A DNA stretch of 64,000 nucleotides from assembly GCA_017477555.1 (NCBI GenBank), contig JAFUVK010000019.1, positions 1-64,000 of the forward strand, written 5' to 3'. How positions within the stretch are numbered: the stretch's first letter is position 1; each line of letters starts with the position of its first letter. Position numbers and translations under genes: made by a program. The notes below the pieces were generated by a model, which did not search any database, was not told where the DNA came from, and saw only the letters and a program-made list of their open reading frames with translations. Below are positions 35,280 to 42,915 of the stretch, piece by piece. This DNA is from Muribaculaceae bacterium (GTDB taxonomy: Bacteria > Bacteroidota > Bacteroidia > Bacteroidales > Muribaculaceae).

Positions 35280-35915
35280 TCAGTCAAGGCGGTGGATGAG
35301 GGTCAGTCCATCGCGCATGGGCAGTATTACGCATTCCACGCGCGGGTCGGCGGCCACCCGATCGTTGAACCGCCTGATGCCCATCGTTTGTGCGTCGTGG
35401 CATGCCGGGTCGGCCACCTTGCCGTCCCACAGCGTGTTGTCGGCGATGATATACCCGCCGGGAGCCAGGTGCGCCATGGCCAGGTCGTAGTAGGCCAGAT
35501 AGTCGCGCTTGTTGGCATCGATATAAATCATGTCGAAGGTGCAGTCGAGCCGGGCCAGGATATCGACCGCATCGCCTATGTGCAGTGTGATACGGTGGGC
35601 CACCGGCGAGTGCTTCAGGTGGTGACGGATGAAGTCCTCCAGCTCGTCGTCAATCTCGATGGTGTGTACGTGTGCACTGTCGTCGGTCAGTCCCTCGGCC
35701 AGGCATTGCGTGGCGTAGCCGCTGTAGGTGCCCAGCTCCAGCACGCTGTGTGGCTTTACCATGCGCACCAGCATCTTGAGCAGCCGGCCCTGTAGGTGGC
35801 CCGAGCGCATGCGCGGATACAGGAGCCTGACGTGGGTGTCGCGGTCTAGCCGCCGCAGGTGGTCGGGCTCGGGGTCGATGTGGTTTAGGACGTATTCTTC
35901 AAGCTCTTGTGTCAT
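35280..35915 (-). CDS. O-methyltransferase (caffeoyl-CoA OMT-like)
   Basis: 211 aa. Class I SAM-binding motif VLELGTYSGYATQCLAEGL (about 58-76), the acidic residue ending strand 2 in VHTIEIDDELEDFI, the IYIDANKRDYLAYYDLAM metal/substrate segment and GGYIIADNTLWDGKV are all as in the small cation-dependent O-methyltransferases. Substrate unknown. It lies upstream of nothing in its own direction and converges with the HAD-like gene. Confidence 0.88.
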   Translation of the reverse strand: MTQELEEYVLNHIDPEPDHLRRLDRDTHVRLLYPRMRSGHLQGRLLKMLVRMVKPHSVLELGTYSGYATQCLAEGLTDDSAHVHTIEIDDELEDFIRHHLKHSPVAHRITLHIGDAVDILARLDCTFDMIYIDANKRDYLAYYDLAMAHLAPGGYIIADNTLWDGKVADPACHDAQTMGIRRFNDRVAADPRVECVILPMRDGLTLIHRLD

Positions 35916-35971
35916 GACGCTGTCTCGGAAGTCTCGGAAATCTCAGAGAACTCGTAACTATAAACTGTTAA

Positions 35972-36397
35972 CTATAAACTATTTACTATAAACTCTACAG
36001 CCTGGCGGTAGCCGTCCAGTCCCTGCCCCATGATGGTGGCGGCGCACACGGCTGTGAGCATCGAGTGGCGTCGCCATGGCTCGCGCCGCGTGATGTCGGT
36101 GATGTGCACCTCGACCACCGGTGCCGTGATGGCTGCCACGGCGTCGGCAATGGCGATGGAGGTGTGGGTGTAGCCTCCGGCATTGAGCACAATGCCGTCG
36201 ACATCAAACCCCACGCGCTGCAGCTCGTCGATGATGTCGCCCTCGTGATTGCTCTGATACAGCGTGAGCTGGACATGGGCATAGTCGCCCGCCAGCTGCC
36301 GCAGGTAGTCATCCAGGCTGTGGTGGCCGTATAGCTCGGGTTCGCGCCGGCCCACCAAGTTGAGGTTTGGGCCGTTGATGATGGCTATTTTCTTCAT
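35972..36397 (-). CDS. aroQ: type II 3-dehydroquinate dehydratase
   Basis: 141 aa, usual length. Third step of the shikimate pathway. Conserved NGPNLNLVGRREPELYG with the catalytic Tyr23, the QSNHEG motif (48-53), NAGGYTHTSIAIADA (72-86) and VEVHITDI with catalytic His98. The -7 box TAACTTTG (36402-36409, minus strand) ends four bases before the ATG, which implies a leaderless message. The 3' spacer to the methyltransferase gene consists of AACTATAAACT tandem words. Confidence 0.95.
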   Translation of the reverse strand: MKKIAIINGPNLNLVGRREPELYGHHSLDDYLRQLAGDYAHVQLTLYQSNHEGDIIDELQRVGFDVDGIVLNAGGYTHTSIAIADAVAAITAPVVEVHITDITRREPWRRHSMLTAVCAATIMGQGLDGYRQAVEFIVNSL

Positions 36398-36401
36398 GCC
36401 G

Positions 36402-36409
36402 CAAAGTTA
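36402..36409 (-). promoter_or_regulatory. -7 box immediately before aroQ start
   Basis: TAACTTTG, four bases from the ATG; a weak TTGG lies 22 bases further upstream (36432-36435). Confidence 0.5.
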
Positions 36410-36471
36410 CGCTTTTTTTGGGCAAAAATGGCCAACTATCGTTGCACGAAAGCAAAAGTTTTGATAAATTT

Positions 36472-36538
36472 TGATAAAATGCTCACACTCGGCCATCAGC
36501 AAGCCAGCTTGCATAGCTCTCGCTTTATCGCATTTTTG
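36472..36538 (+). repeat. fragment of the composite repeat core
   Basis: Runs from GATAAAATGCTCAC to CGCATTTTTGG, about 85 percent like the core at 416-483; contains the AGCxAGCCAGCTTGCA hairpin region. It sits between aroQ and the gene at 36650. Confidence 0.7.
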
Positions 36539-36649
36539 GCTTCGTCTCGGCAAAAAAAACGAAAAACGTTGTTTTTCTTTTTGTTTTGCACTCAACTTGC
36601 GCAAATTTTCAGTATTTTTGCCCCACTGATAACCGAAAACTTGCGAGAT

Positions 36650-37408
36650 ATGGAACCAATGACCCTGTGGCAGTTTTATGCCGTGTTTCTTGTGATGTGT
36701 GTGGTGGGCGTGGGCATCTGCTGGGCCATGCTCAAATTAGGGGCGCGCTGCCCACTGCTGGGGCGCAAACGCGACACCTGGGCCGAGAAGATTCGCTACA
36801 AATTGATGATTGGCTTCTTGTTTGTAGCAGCAATAGCCAGTTATGAGACCTTACCCGACATGGTGAACGCGTTTAAAAACGATTTGGCCGACGTAGCCAC
36901 CGAGACCGCTATGGACCTGGGAGAACGTGCCATCAATGGCGAAGATGTCTCGCAGGAGATTGGCAAGATGAGCAACATTGAGATGCCACGTGAGGGCGAG
37001 GTCATCTGGGGTGAGTACGACAAGTCGCAGAGCAGGACACTGCATCTGCTCACAGCATTCTGGTTCGCCCTGGCTTGGATGTGCTATGTGGGCAACTTTG
37101 CCAAGTCGTCGTCCAGTTGGTGGCAGAAGCTGTGCAAGATTATCGCCTATCCGCTGTTGTCGCTGGTGGTTGTGAGCTTCCCACTGGGTGCGCATTACCT
37201 CAATAGCGACGAACTGATGGTTCCGCTGGCGCTTCTCGTCATTTCCGGTGTGCTCATCGTGGTGTCGCACGACCGCACCCCACTGCCCCCAGCGCTGCCT
37301 GACATGAAAAACGGGGGGCTAGCCCCCGTGGTGACTGCTAATCACCAGCCACACGCCGCCGAAGATGAGGATAGCGGCAACCAGGTGCTGCCATTGCAGC
37401 ACAGCTAG
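36650..37408 (+). CDS. hypothetical inner-membrane protein
   Basis: 252 aa from ATG at 36650; longer in-frame starts would translate the repeat at 36472. Membrane spans at about 7-28, 50-66, 137-155 and 167-185, plus one at 193-211, with a periplasmic or cytoplasmic loop of about 70 residues rich in acidic residues between the second and third. Not recognised. A -7-like TATTTTTG lies about 30 bases upstream. The last 30 codons overlap the 3' end of the convergent EamA gene and read through a hairpin, so the natural C-terminus may once have been shorter. Confidence 0.65.
   Translation: MEPMTLWQFYAVFLVMCVVGVGICWAMLKLGARCPLLGRKRDTWAEKIRYKLMIGFLFVAAIASYETLPDMVNAFKNDLADVATETAMDLGERAINGEDVSQEIGKMSNIEMPREGEVIWGEYDKSQSRTLHLLTAFWFALAWMCYVGNFAKSSSSWWQKLCKIIAYPLLSLVVVSFPLGAHYLNSDELMVPLALLVISGVLIVVSHDRTPLPPALPDMKNGGLAPVVTANHQPHAAEDEDSGNQVLPLQHS
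37311..37329. terminator. hairpin shared by two convergent genes
   Basis: ACGGGGG-GCTAG-CCCCCGT; the loop contains the TAG stop of the minus-strand EamA gene. It lies inside the coding end of the plus-strand gene. Confidence 0.5.
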
Positions 37409-38227
37409 TCCCATAGCCAGACTGCCTGCCACAGTGACCACGGGTTGGATATAGTTGTACGAACTCACCACTGTGGTGGGCAAGCGGCGCTGTGAGTACA
37501 CTACTAGCAAAAAGCACACAAAGGTGCATGCCACCACGATATAACCCACGTCAAACCAAGTGGTCGCGGCCACCGAGCTCCAGTCGAGCGCGGTCATGTC
37601 GTCGATGGTGAACGGCAGTAGAATCAGGCTGCCCGCGGTAAACATCCAGCGGTTGAACGTCAGCGGGTCGATGCGGGCAATGAGTGGCAAAAACATGGTC
37701 AGATAGAGTGCGAAAGCCACCTGTGAGCCCAGCACCATCAGGTCGCCGGCTATGCTGGCCGAATGGCCGGCACTGTCGCCCACATTCATCAGCACCAACG
37801 TGGCTGCGCCGGCAAAGCCCAGCAGCACACCACAAGCCTTACGCAGCGTGATGCGCCGATGCAATAGCACAGCCGACAAGACAAGCACATAGATGGGCTG
37901 TGCCGTGATTTCCATCGTAGCATTGATGGGCGACGTGCGGCTGATGCCCATGATGAGCCCACCCTGCGAGAGCACCACGCCAAACACGCTGGCCACGGCC
38001 AGCCGGGCCAGGTCGCCGCGTCGTACACTGTGCCAGGGCGTGAACAGCTGTGCCAGCCAGAACAGTAGCGTGCCGCCCACGATGCGCAGGGTGGCTAGTT
38101 GCTGCCCGGTCAGTCCACTATTCATAGCGTCCTTGCTCAGCGGCGACATCATGCCGAAAAGCACCATTGCCGTCACCATCGCCACATGGGCGCGTATATT
38201 GTTTTGTGTATCGCTCACACCACTCAT
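37319..38227 (-). CDS. EamA-family (DMT) transporter
   Basis: 302 aa from ATG at 38227, preceded by AAAGGACAAGG, a good ribosome-binding site; in-frame sequence upstream is the tRNA gene. Ten membrane helices in two EamA repeats, with the family phrases PLSKDAMNSGLTGQQLATLR and INATMEITAQPIYVLVLSA. It probably exports a metabolite or amino acid; substrate unknown. It lies 78 bases downstream of tRNA-Ser and may be co-transcribed with it. Confidence 0.88.
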   Translation of the reverse strand: MSGVSDTQNNIRAHVAMVTAMVLFGMMSPLSKDAMNSGLTGQQLATLRIVGGTLLFWLAQLFTPWHSVRRGDLARLAVASVFGVVLSQGGLIMGISRTSPINATMEITAQPIYVLVLSAVLLHRRITLRKACGVLLGFAGAATLVLMNVGDSAGHSASIAGDLMVLGSQVAFALYLTMFLPLIARIDPLTFNRWMFTAGSLILLPFTIDDMTALDWSSVAATTWFDVGYIVVACTFVCFLLVVYSQRRLPTTVVSSYNYIQPVVTVAGSLAMGLAVLQWQHLVAAILIFGGVWLVISSHHGG

Positions 38228-38304
38228 TATCCTTGTCCTTTCGGCCAACAGTGGGCCATTGAACAACAATCCCCCTTGCCGGCGGTCGGATTGGGGGATT
38301 GTAC

Positions 38305-38395
38305 TGGCGGAGTGACCGAGATTCGAACTCGGGATACGCTTTTGACGTATACACGCTTTCCAGGCGTGCCTCTTCAGCCACTCGAGCATCACTCC
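38305..38395 (-). tRNA. tRNA-Ser (anticodon GGA)
   Basis: 91 nt including encoded CCA. Acceptor stem GGAGTGA/TCACTCC, discriminator G, anticodon loop CTGGAAAG centred on GGA, long variable arm typical of serine tRNAs, and T-arm GAGTTCGAATCTC. Reads codons UCC and UCU. Confidence 0.95.
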
Positions 38396-38422
38396 ATTGC
38401 GGTCATAACGCAAATTCGGCTG

Positions 38423-38453
38423 CAAAGATATCACGAATTTTCGAATTATCGAA
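38423..38453 (-). promoter_or_regulatory. promoter of tRNA-Ser
   Basis: TTCG (38450-38453), 19 bases, TATCTTTG (38423-38430) on the minus strand, 28 bases before the tRNA 5' end. Confidence 0.6.
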
Positions 38454-38498
38454 ACTTTTTAATCACGAATTATTGAGTTAAAGAATTTTTTTTGTTCG

Positions 38499-38553
38499 CG
38501 TGATTGCTCCCGTTCGGTCGGGAACAGAAGGTTCGCGGCAGTCACGATTTTTT
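38499..38553 (+). other. structured element with T-run (terminator or small RNA end)
   Basis: Outer helix CGTGATTGC (38499-38507) with GCAGTCACG (38538-38546), inner hairpin TCCCG-TTCGGT-CGGGA (38508-38523), then six T (38548-38553). On the plus strand this looks like an intrinsic terminator, but no plus-strand gene ends here. Another eight-T run lies just upstream. Confidence 0.4.
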
Positions 38554-38694
38554 ATCAGGAATTAAAGGAATTAAGGAATTATATCTGCTTGATCTGCGTG
38601 AGGCATTTGCAGCCTGGCAGTTGTAGGGATGCCTCCCCTCTCTTCTGGAGAGGGGTCGGGGGTGAGGCTTCAATCTGCGTGAGATTATGTTCCC

Positions 38695-38812
38695 TCTCGG
38701 CCATCAGCGAGCCAGCTTGCATGCCACTCGCTTAATCGCATTTTTGGATAAAATGCTCACGCTCGGACATCAGCGAGCCAGCTTGCATGCCACTCGCTTA
38801 ATCGCATTTTTG
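38695..38812 (+). repeat. two tandem partial copies of the composite repeat core
   Basis: CTCGGCCATCAGCGAGCCAG..CGCATTTTT at 38695-38745 and again 38757-38811, the second preceded by GGATAAAATGCTCACG. Together with the tRNA promoter, the structured element and a CTCTCTTCTGGAGAGG hairpin (about 38637-38656), this is all that the 38396-38824 gap contains. Confidence 0.75.
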
Positions 38813-38824
38813 CCACTAATCCGA

Positions 38825-39865
38825 TTATCTCACTCTTAGAGAGGGGTGTGGACTGAGTTGCCCCGCTGCTATTGCGGCTGCTTCGTAATCGGTAATGATA
38901 TTGTTCACCTCGATGCCCAATTCTTTGGTATATTGAGGATGGGCTCTAAACAAGTCTTGCATCATCCGCATGATAGTGATATCCTTTTCAGCATGGTTAT
39001 ATCGGTTTTCCTCAAGTGCGAATGGGTAAGTGTGGTCCTTGATGCGGCTGATGATTTGTTCTACTGTACCTGTTTTGGTAAAGAAATTAAATTCATCATT
39101 GTAGGTAAGTATGGCCTCTTCGCTTTGCAATGTATTGCCAAATCCAGTCCATCGCACATCGTCAATCATCCATCTGCCATTAGCAAGTGCGAGAATCAGA
39201 GTGTATGGAAATGCTCGATCATCATCATCCTGATAGCACATGTCGACTTCGGCACAATGATCGTTGATAAATCTCACTTCACCTATCGTGACACAAATCT
39301 CTGGCCAGTTACCTCTGTCCGAGAGTTTCCCGCTCCACTCGAACGGCTTGAACTTAATGCCTGTTTCTTCAAGTAGTGAGGCCTTTCGATCCAACTCCCG
39401 TAATCGTGGGGTCAAAAACAAACGCTCTTCCTTCAGACGGTTGTATTGCCTCATCTGGATGACACGGGCAATGATGTGTTCACGTGAGTGGACAGGAGCC
39501 GTGATGTCATAGAGTTTTCTGCCCTTGATGCTCATTGTGTGTTGAGTGGACAGATTGTTGCGGGTGGTGACAATGATGACTCCAGCGTCGGCACGTTCGC
39601 CGTAGCGAGCAATTGCCTCATCGCCTTTAACGATGCGATAATCAACGATGTCATCAACCTCAACACCATCTATTGCCGAAGCAATAATTGCCATGGGGTC
39701 GGCAAGCAAAAGAACGTCGGCGGATACTTCTGCCTCAACCTCAACGCCATCTACAATCCAAATTGGGGCATGGTTGGAGTAATGCACCGATGGGCGGTGC
39801 TGTGCCATGGCCGACATGACTCCAAACATCACGCACACAACGAAAGGTATTAACGAGTATTTCAT
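38825..39865 (-). CDS. secreted protein with TonB-plug-like segment
   Basis: 346 aa from ATG at 39865, overlapping the pgeF stop (ATGA). Signal peptide to about residue 21 (SAMAQ). Residues 32-105 read PIWIVDGVEVE..IVDYRIVKGDEAIARYGERADAGVIIVTTR, the same pattern as the plug domain of SusC/TonB receptors (YVVDG..VLKDAxAxAIYGxRGAxGVIIVTTK). There is no beta-barrel. The C-terminal part (about 195-260, EVDMCYQDDDDRAFPYTLIL, ANGRWMIDDVRWTG) resembles DUF3828-like domains. Function unknown; possibly a periplasmic partner of a receptor. Confidence 0.65.
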   Translation of the reverse strand: MKYSLIPFVVCVMFGVMSAMAQHRPSVHYSNHAPIWIVDGVEVEAEVSADVLLLADPMAIIASAIDGVEVDDIVDYRIVKGDEAIARYGERADAGVIIVTTRNNLSTQHTMSIKGRKLYDITAPVHSREHIIARVIQMRQYNRLKEERLFLTPRLRELDRKASLLEETGIKFKPFEWSGKLSDRGNWPEICVTIGEVRFINDHCAEVDMCYQDDDDRAFPYTLILALANGRWMIDDVRWTGFGNTLQSEEAILTYNDEFNFFTKTGTVEQIISRIKDHTYPFALEENRYNHAEKDITIMRMMQDLFRAHPQYTKELGIEVNNIITDYEAAAIAAGQLSPHPSLRVR

Positions 39866-40659
39866 AAGTCCTGGTGTTTGATGATGGCGGTGAAGGTGCG
39901 GCCGCTGTTGATGCCCAGGCGGCGCGCCGAGAAGTAACGGTCGCTCTGGCATCGGCTGCAGGCTGCGGGCAGGGTGATGTGGGTGGCAGGCACACCTGCA
40001 GCCATGAGCACTTGGCGGTTGGCGCGGCCCAGGTCAATGTGGGCCTTGCCCGTGTCGGCATTGCGGTGCATGATGTCGGACATGTCAAATCCTGCCTGTG
40101 TGAAGGCCTCGGGAACCTCGTCGCCTACCTCGAAGCAGTCGGCGCAGATGCTCGCACCCATCGTGGCATGAATCTGCTCGGGCTTGGCTCCCAGGCGGCA
40201 CATGGCCTCGACTGTGCGCTCGGCGATGCGCCCCACCGTGCCACGCCAGCCCGCATGGGCAATGCCGATGATGCCCGCCACTGGGTCGGCCAGGGCGATG
40301 GGCACGCAGTCGGCGGTGTTCACCCCGATGCAGATGCCAGGCAGTGCGGTCACCAGTGCGTCCACCTCGTTGAGCCGGCGTTCCTGTTGGTCAATGTCGG
40401 CATCAAGATAGGCCTGGTCAATCACTGCCACATGGGTGGTGTGGGTCTGTCGCGGCATCACCAGCCGGTCCAGGTCGATGCCCATCTGCTGGCAGAACAC
40501 CAGCCGTGCGTCCAGCACCCGCAGCGCGTCGTCGCCGGTATAGTCGCACAGGTTCCACTGCGAGTAGGCATTGCGGTGGTCCACCGTCCCGCGCTGCACC
40601 TGCACCGCCTTGATGCCCGGCATCTCGCCAGTAATTGTGAGTTGCTCAACCGTCATCAT
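39862..40659 (-). CDS. pgeF: peptidoglycan editing factor / purine nucleoside phosphorylase (YfiH, laccase-domain family)
   Basis: 265 aa. Metal/active-site residues of the family are seen in MPRQTHTTHV, GVNTADCVPIAL and IGIAHAGWRGTVGRI, with the GASICADCFEVGDEV segment following. Members act on purine nucleosides and edit peptidoglycan precursors. Its ATG overlaps the stop of the upstream ATPase gene (ATGA at 40656-40659) and its stop overlaps the next start, so three genes are translationally linked. Confidence 0.88.
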   Translation of the reverse strand: MMTVEQLTITGEMPGIKAVQVQRGTVDHRNAYSQWNLCDYTGDDALRVLDARLVFCQQMGIDLDRLVMPRQTHTTHVAVIDQAYLDADIDQQERRLNEVDALVTALPGICIGVNTADCVPIALADPVAGIIGIAHAGWRGTVGRIAERTVEAMCRLGAKPEQIHATMGASICADCFEVGDEVPEAFTQAGFDMSDIMHRNADTGKAHIDLGRANRQVLMAAGVPATHITLPAACSRCQSDRYFSARRLGINSGRTFTAIIKHQDL

Positions 40660-41969
40660 CTGTTTGTCGATTGATTAATGAGTTTAGGTAAAGTGCTGAA
40701 GGCAAAGAGCGGAAAATCGATGAGTTCACGATTGGTGCGAGGCTGTGATAGGCTGGCACGGAATGCATGGACGGGATTATATTTTGAGATATATGTACTC
40801 AAACTCTTGGCCCGAGTGTTGATTCCCGCCTTGACCTCAAGGGGATAAACTCGCATCCCGTCGGTGAGCAAAAAATCAACTTCTGCTTTTGCGCCTGTCC
40901 AATAATAGTTGCTCTCGAGTGTGGAGAACTGTGAAAGTTCCTGCAATGCAAACTGCTCGGTCAATGCGCCTTTAAATTCTTCAAAAATTCGATTCCCCAA
41001 TAAGATGGTTTCTGGTGCTAGATGCGACATGGCGCATAGCAGCCCCACGTCAAGCAAAAACACCTTGAACGCCGACAGATTAGCATAAGCCTTGAGCGGG
41101 ATGTCGGGCTTGGTGACGCAATAAGACATTCGGATCACTCCAGAGTCAGAAAGCCATAGCAATGCGTCTTCATACTCGCGAGCCCTTGCCCCCTCACGCA
41201 CAATGCCATAGACAAACTTTTTGTTCTCTCGTGCCAATTGTGCGGGGATACTTTGCCAGACATATCGTATCTTGGCTCCTAAAGAGCCTGGGGCATGTTT
41301 GGAGAAGTCATTGCTATATGACATCAGCAATCGGTTCTGTTCCTCATTCACTTGTCGATAATCCTGACTGTCAAGCCAAATCTGGACGACCGATGGCATG
41401 CCGCCAATCACCATGTATCGCTTGAGCATCTCAGTCAAGTGTTGCCAGTGGGCCGATAAATTCATGCCACCTCGAGCAATGTATTCGGCCAACATTGCGT
41501 CACCATTAGCCACCAAAAACTCATGGAAGGTCAAGGGCTCCAACCGCAGAAAATCGACTTTTCCGACAGGAAAAGAAGTGCCTTCGTGCAAAGCGACACC
41601 CAGCAAGGAACCAGCACAGCAGATGGCATATTCGGGAGCGTCCTCGGCAAAATATTTGAGCGATGTCAGTGCTCGTGGCACTTCTTGCACTTCATCAAAG
41701 ATGATGAGTGTGTCTTTTGGCTTAATCGCCATCTTTGCAAACAAGGATAATTGCTCTATGATGTCGGTGGGCGATAGTGAATGGTCAAATATATGGTTGA
41801 TGGGAAGGTCTTGCTCAAAGTTCACATAGCAAACCTGCTCAAAGCATTGCCGACCAAACTCCTTAAGTAGCCAGGTCTTACCCACCTGTCGGGCACCCTG
41901 CAGAATCAGAGGTCTGCGACCAGGTTTTGACTTCCATGATTTCAATTGCTCGATGAGGTTTCTCTCCAT
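40656..41969 (-). CDS. AAA-type ATPase with C-terminal DUF4143 / PD-(D/E)XK-like domain
   Basis: 437 aa from ATG at 41969. Walker A GARQVGKT (25-32), Walker B LIIFDEVQEVP (about 88-98), and C-terminal AEVDFLL..PLEVKAG, the same nuclease-like motif as in the homologue at 3104-4420. Function unknown. The promoter (TATCTTTG at 41987-41994) is preceded by two 20-bp direct repeats exactly 33 bp apart. It is the first gene of an operon with pgeF and the plug-like protein, an odd pairing that may reflect insertion of the ATPase module in front of pgeF. Confidence 0.85.
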   Translation of the reverse strand: MERNLIEQLKSWKSKPGRRPLILQGARQVGKTWLLKEFGRQCFEQVCYVNFEQDLPINHIFDHSLSPTDIIEQLSLFAKMAIKPKDTLIIFDEVQEVPRALTSLKYFAEDAPEYAICCAGSLLGVALHEGTSFPVGKVDFLRLEPLTFHEFLVANGDAMLAEYIARGGMNLSAHWQHLTEMLKRYMVIGGMPSVVQIWLDSQDYRQVNEEQNRLLMSYSNDFSKHAPGSLGAKIRYVWQSIPAQLARENKKFVYGIVREGARAREYEDALLWLSDSGVIRMSYCVTKPDIPLKAYANLSAFKVFLLDVGLLCAMSHLAPETILLGNRIFEEFKGALTEQFALQELSQFSTLESNYYWTGAKAEVDFLLTDGMRVYPLEVKAGINTRAKSLSTYISKYNPVHAFRASLSQPRTNRELIDFPLFAFSTLPKLINQSTNR

Positions 41970-41986
41970 AATCTGTAATTTTGCGG

Positions 41987-42018
41987 CAAAGATAAGCATT
42001 AAATTACTCATACACAAT
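41987..42018 (-). promoter_or_regulatory. candidate promoter of ATPase-pgeF operon
   Basis: ATTG (42015-42018), 20 bases, TATCTTTG (41987-41994), minus strand; ATG 17 bases after the box. Confidence 0.6.
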
Positions 42019-42023
42019 AGCTC

Positions 42024-42076
42024 TCACATTTTTCGACCGAATAATGTGTAATAGTATCACATTTTTCGACCGAATA
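42024..42076 (-). promoter_or_regulatory. 33-bp spaced double iteron upstream of ATPase promoter
   Basis: Two identical 20-bp copies (42024-42043 and 42057-42076; minus-strand reading TATTCGGTCGAAAAATGTGA), start-to-start 33 bp, placed directly upstream of the -33 box. The core GAAAAATGTG is close to GAAAAAGTGT before the other DUF4143 gene. A single strong copy with a degraded partner 33 bp away is at 49241-49290. Confidence 0.78.
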
Positions 42077-42183
42077 GCGTGATTCAAGCCCTCAATGGTA
42101 GGAGTCCACAAATTCCCATAATCTTTTAAACCAATACTATAATACACCTGAAACCAATCTAATACTACCCCTAAAACTGTAAG

Positions 42184-42909
42184 CTATATACTGTAGAGTT
42201 TGTCCATGCCGCTCCTGCTCAGCTCCAACCGCAGCTCGCGTCCATCGTCCGAGAGCAGGATGCAGATGCGCTGCTGGTGGTTGAGGCGATAGACTTTTGT
42301 GCGGTTGACAATGGTGCTTCGGTCCACCCTGACGAAGACCTGGGCTGGCAGCCTCTGCTCCAGTCTGAGCAGGCTTTCCAGAATCATGCTCTGCCCATGG
42401 AAGGTGGTGATGCGTGCGTAATTCCCGTCGGCCTTGATATAGGCGATGTCGCCGGCCGCGATGAGTATCTTTCCGTCGGCCGACCTGAAGCTCAATTTCT
42501 CGGGCTGCGCTGTCGCGGTCGTGTCCTCGGCCCTGGCTCGGTCGGCAGCCTTGGCAATGGCGTGTGCCAGCTCGCCCTTGTCGATGGGTTTGAGCAGGTA
42601 GTCGACGGCCGCCAGCTTGATGGCATTCATCAAATATTTCTGGTCGCTATAGGCCGTGGTGAAGATGACGTAGGGCAGACGGATCGTCTGCTTGAGTTCG
42701 TCGAGCAGCTGCATCGAGTCACGCCCCTGCAGCTGAATGTCGAGCAGGAGCAGGTCTGGGCGGTGGCGCAGGATGCTCATGCGCGCACTGTCATAGTCAC
42801 CGCAGGCGTCGACCACCTCCACCGTGTGGCTGAATTCCTCCAGCTTGGCCAGCAGCGACAGGCGCGGCAGCCGCTCGTCCTCAACAACAATGGTCTTCAA
42901 CATTTTCAT
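42184..42909 (-). CDS. LytTR-family response regulator
   Basis: 241 aa. Receiver domain with acidic pocket E10/D11, phospho-acceptor D57 (LLLLDIQLQG), T at FTTAYSD and K in YLLKPIDKGE; C-terminal LytTR DNA-binding domain (about 138-240; IAAGDIAYIKADGNYARITT, VFVRVDRSTIVNRTKV). It lies six bases after the sensor kinase gene and is surely its partner. Such pairs usually control surface or carbohydrate genes in Bacteroidales; the target is unknown. Confidence 0.93.
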   Translation of the reverse strand: MKMLKTIVVEDERLPRLSLLAKLEEFSHTVEVVDACGDYDSARMSILRHRPDLLLLDIQLQGRDSMQLLDELKQTIRLPYVIFTTAYSDQKYLMNAIKLAAVDYLLKPIDKGELAHAIAKAADRARAEDTTATAQPEKLSFRSADGKILIAAGDIAYIKADGNYARITTFHGQSMILESLLRLEQRLPAQVFVRVDRSTIVNRTKVYRLNHQQRICILLSDDGRELRLELSRSGMDKLYSI

Positions 42910-42915
42910 TGCTCA

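Noticed and set aside
37409..38434. N-terminal extension of the EamA gene beyond 38227
   Set aside because: The extended frame translates the tRNA-Ser gene; the ATG at 38227 has a good ribosome-binding site.
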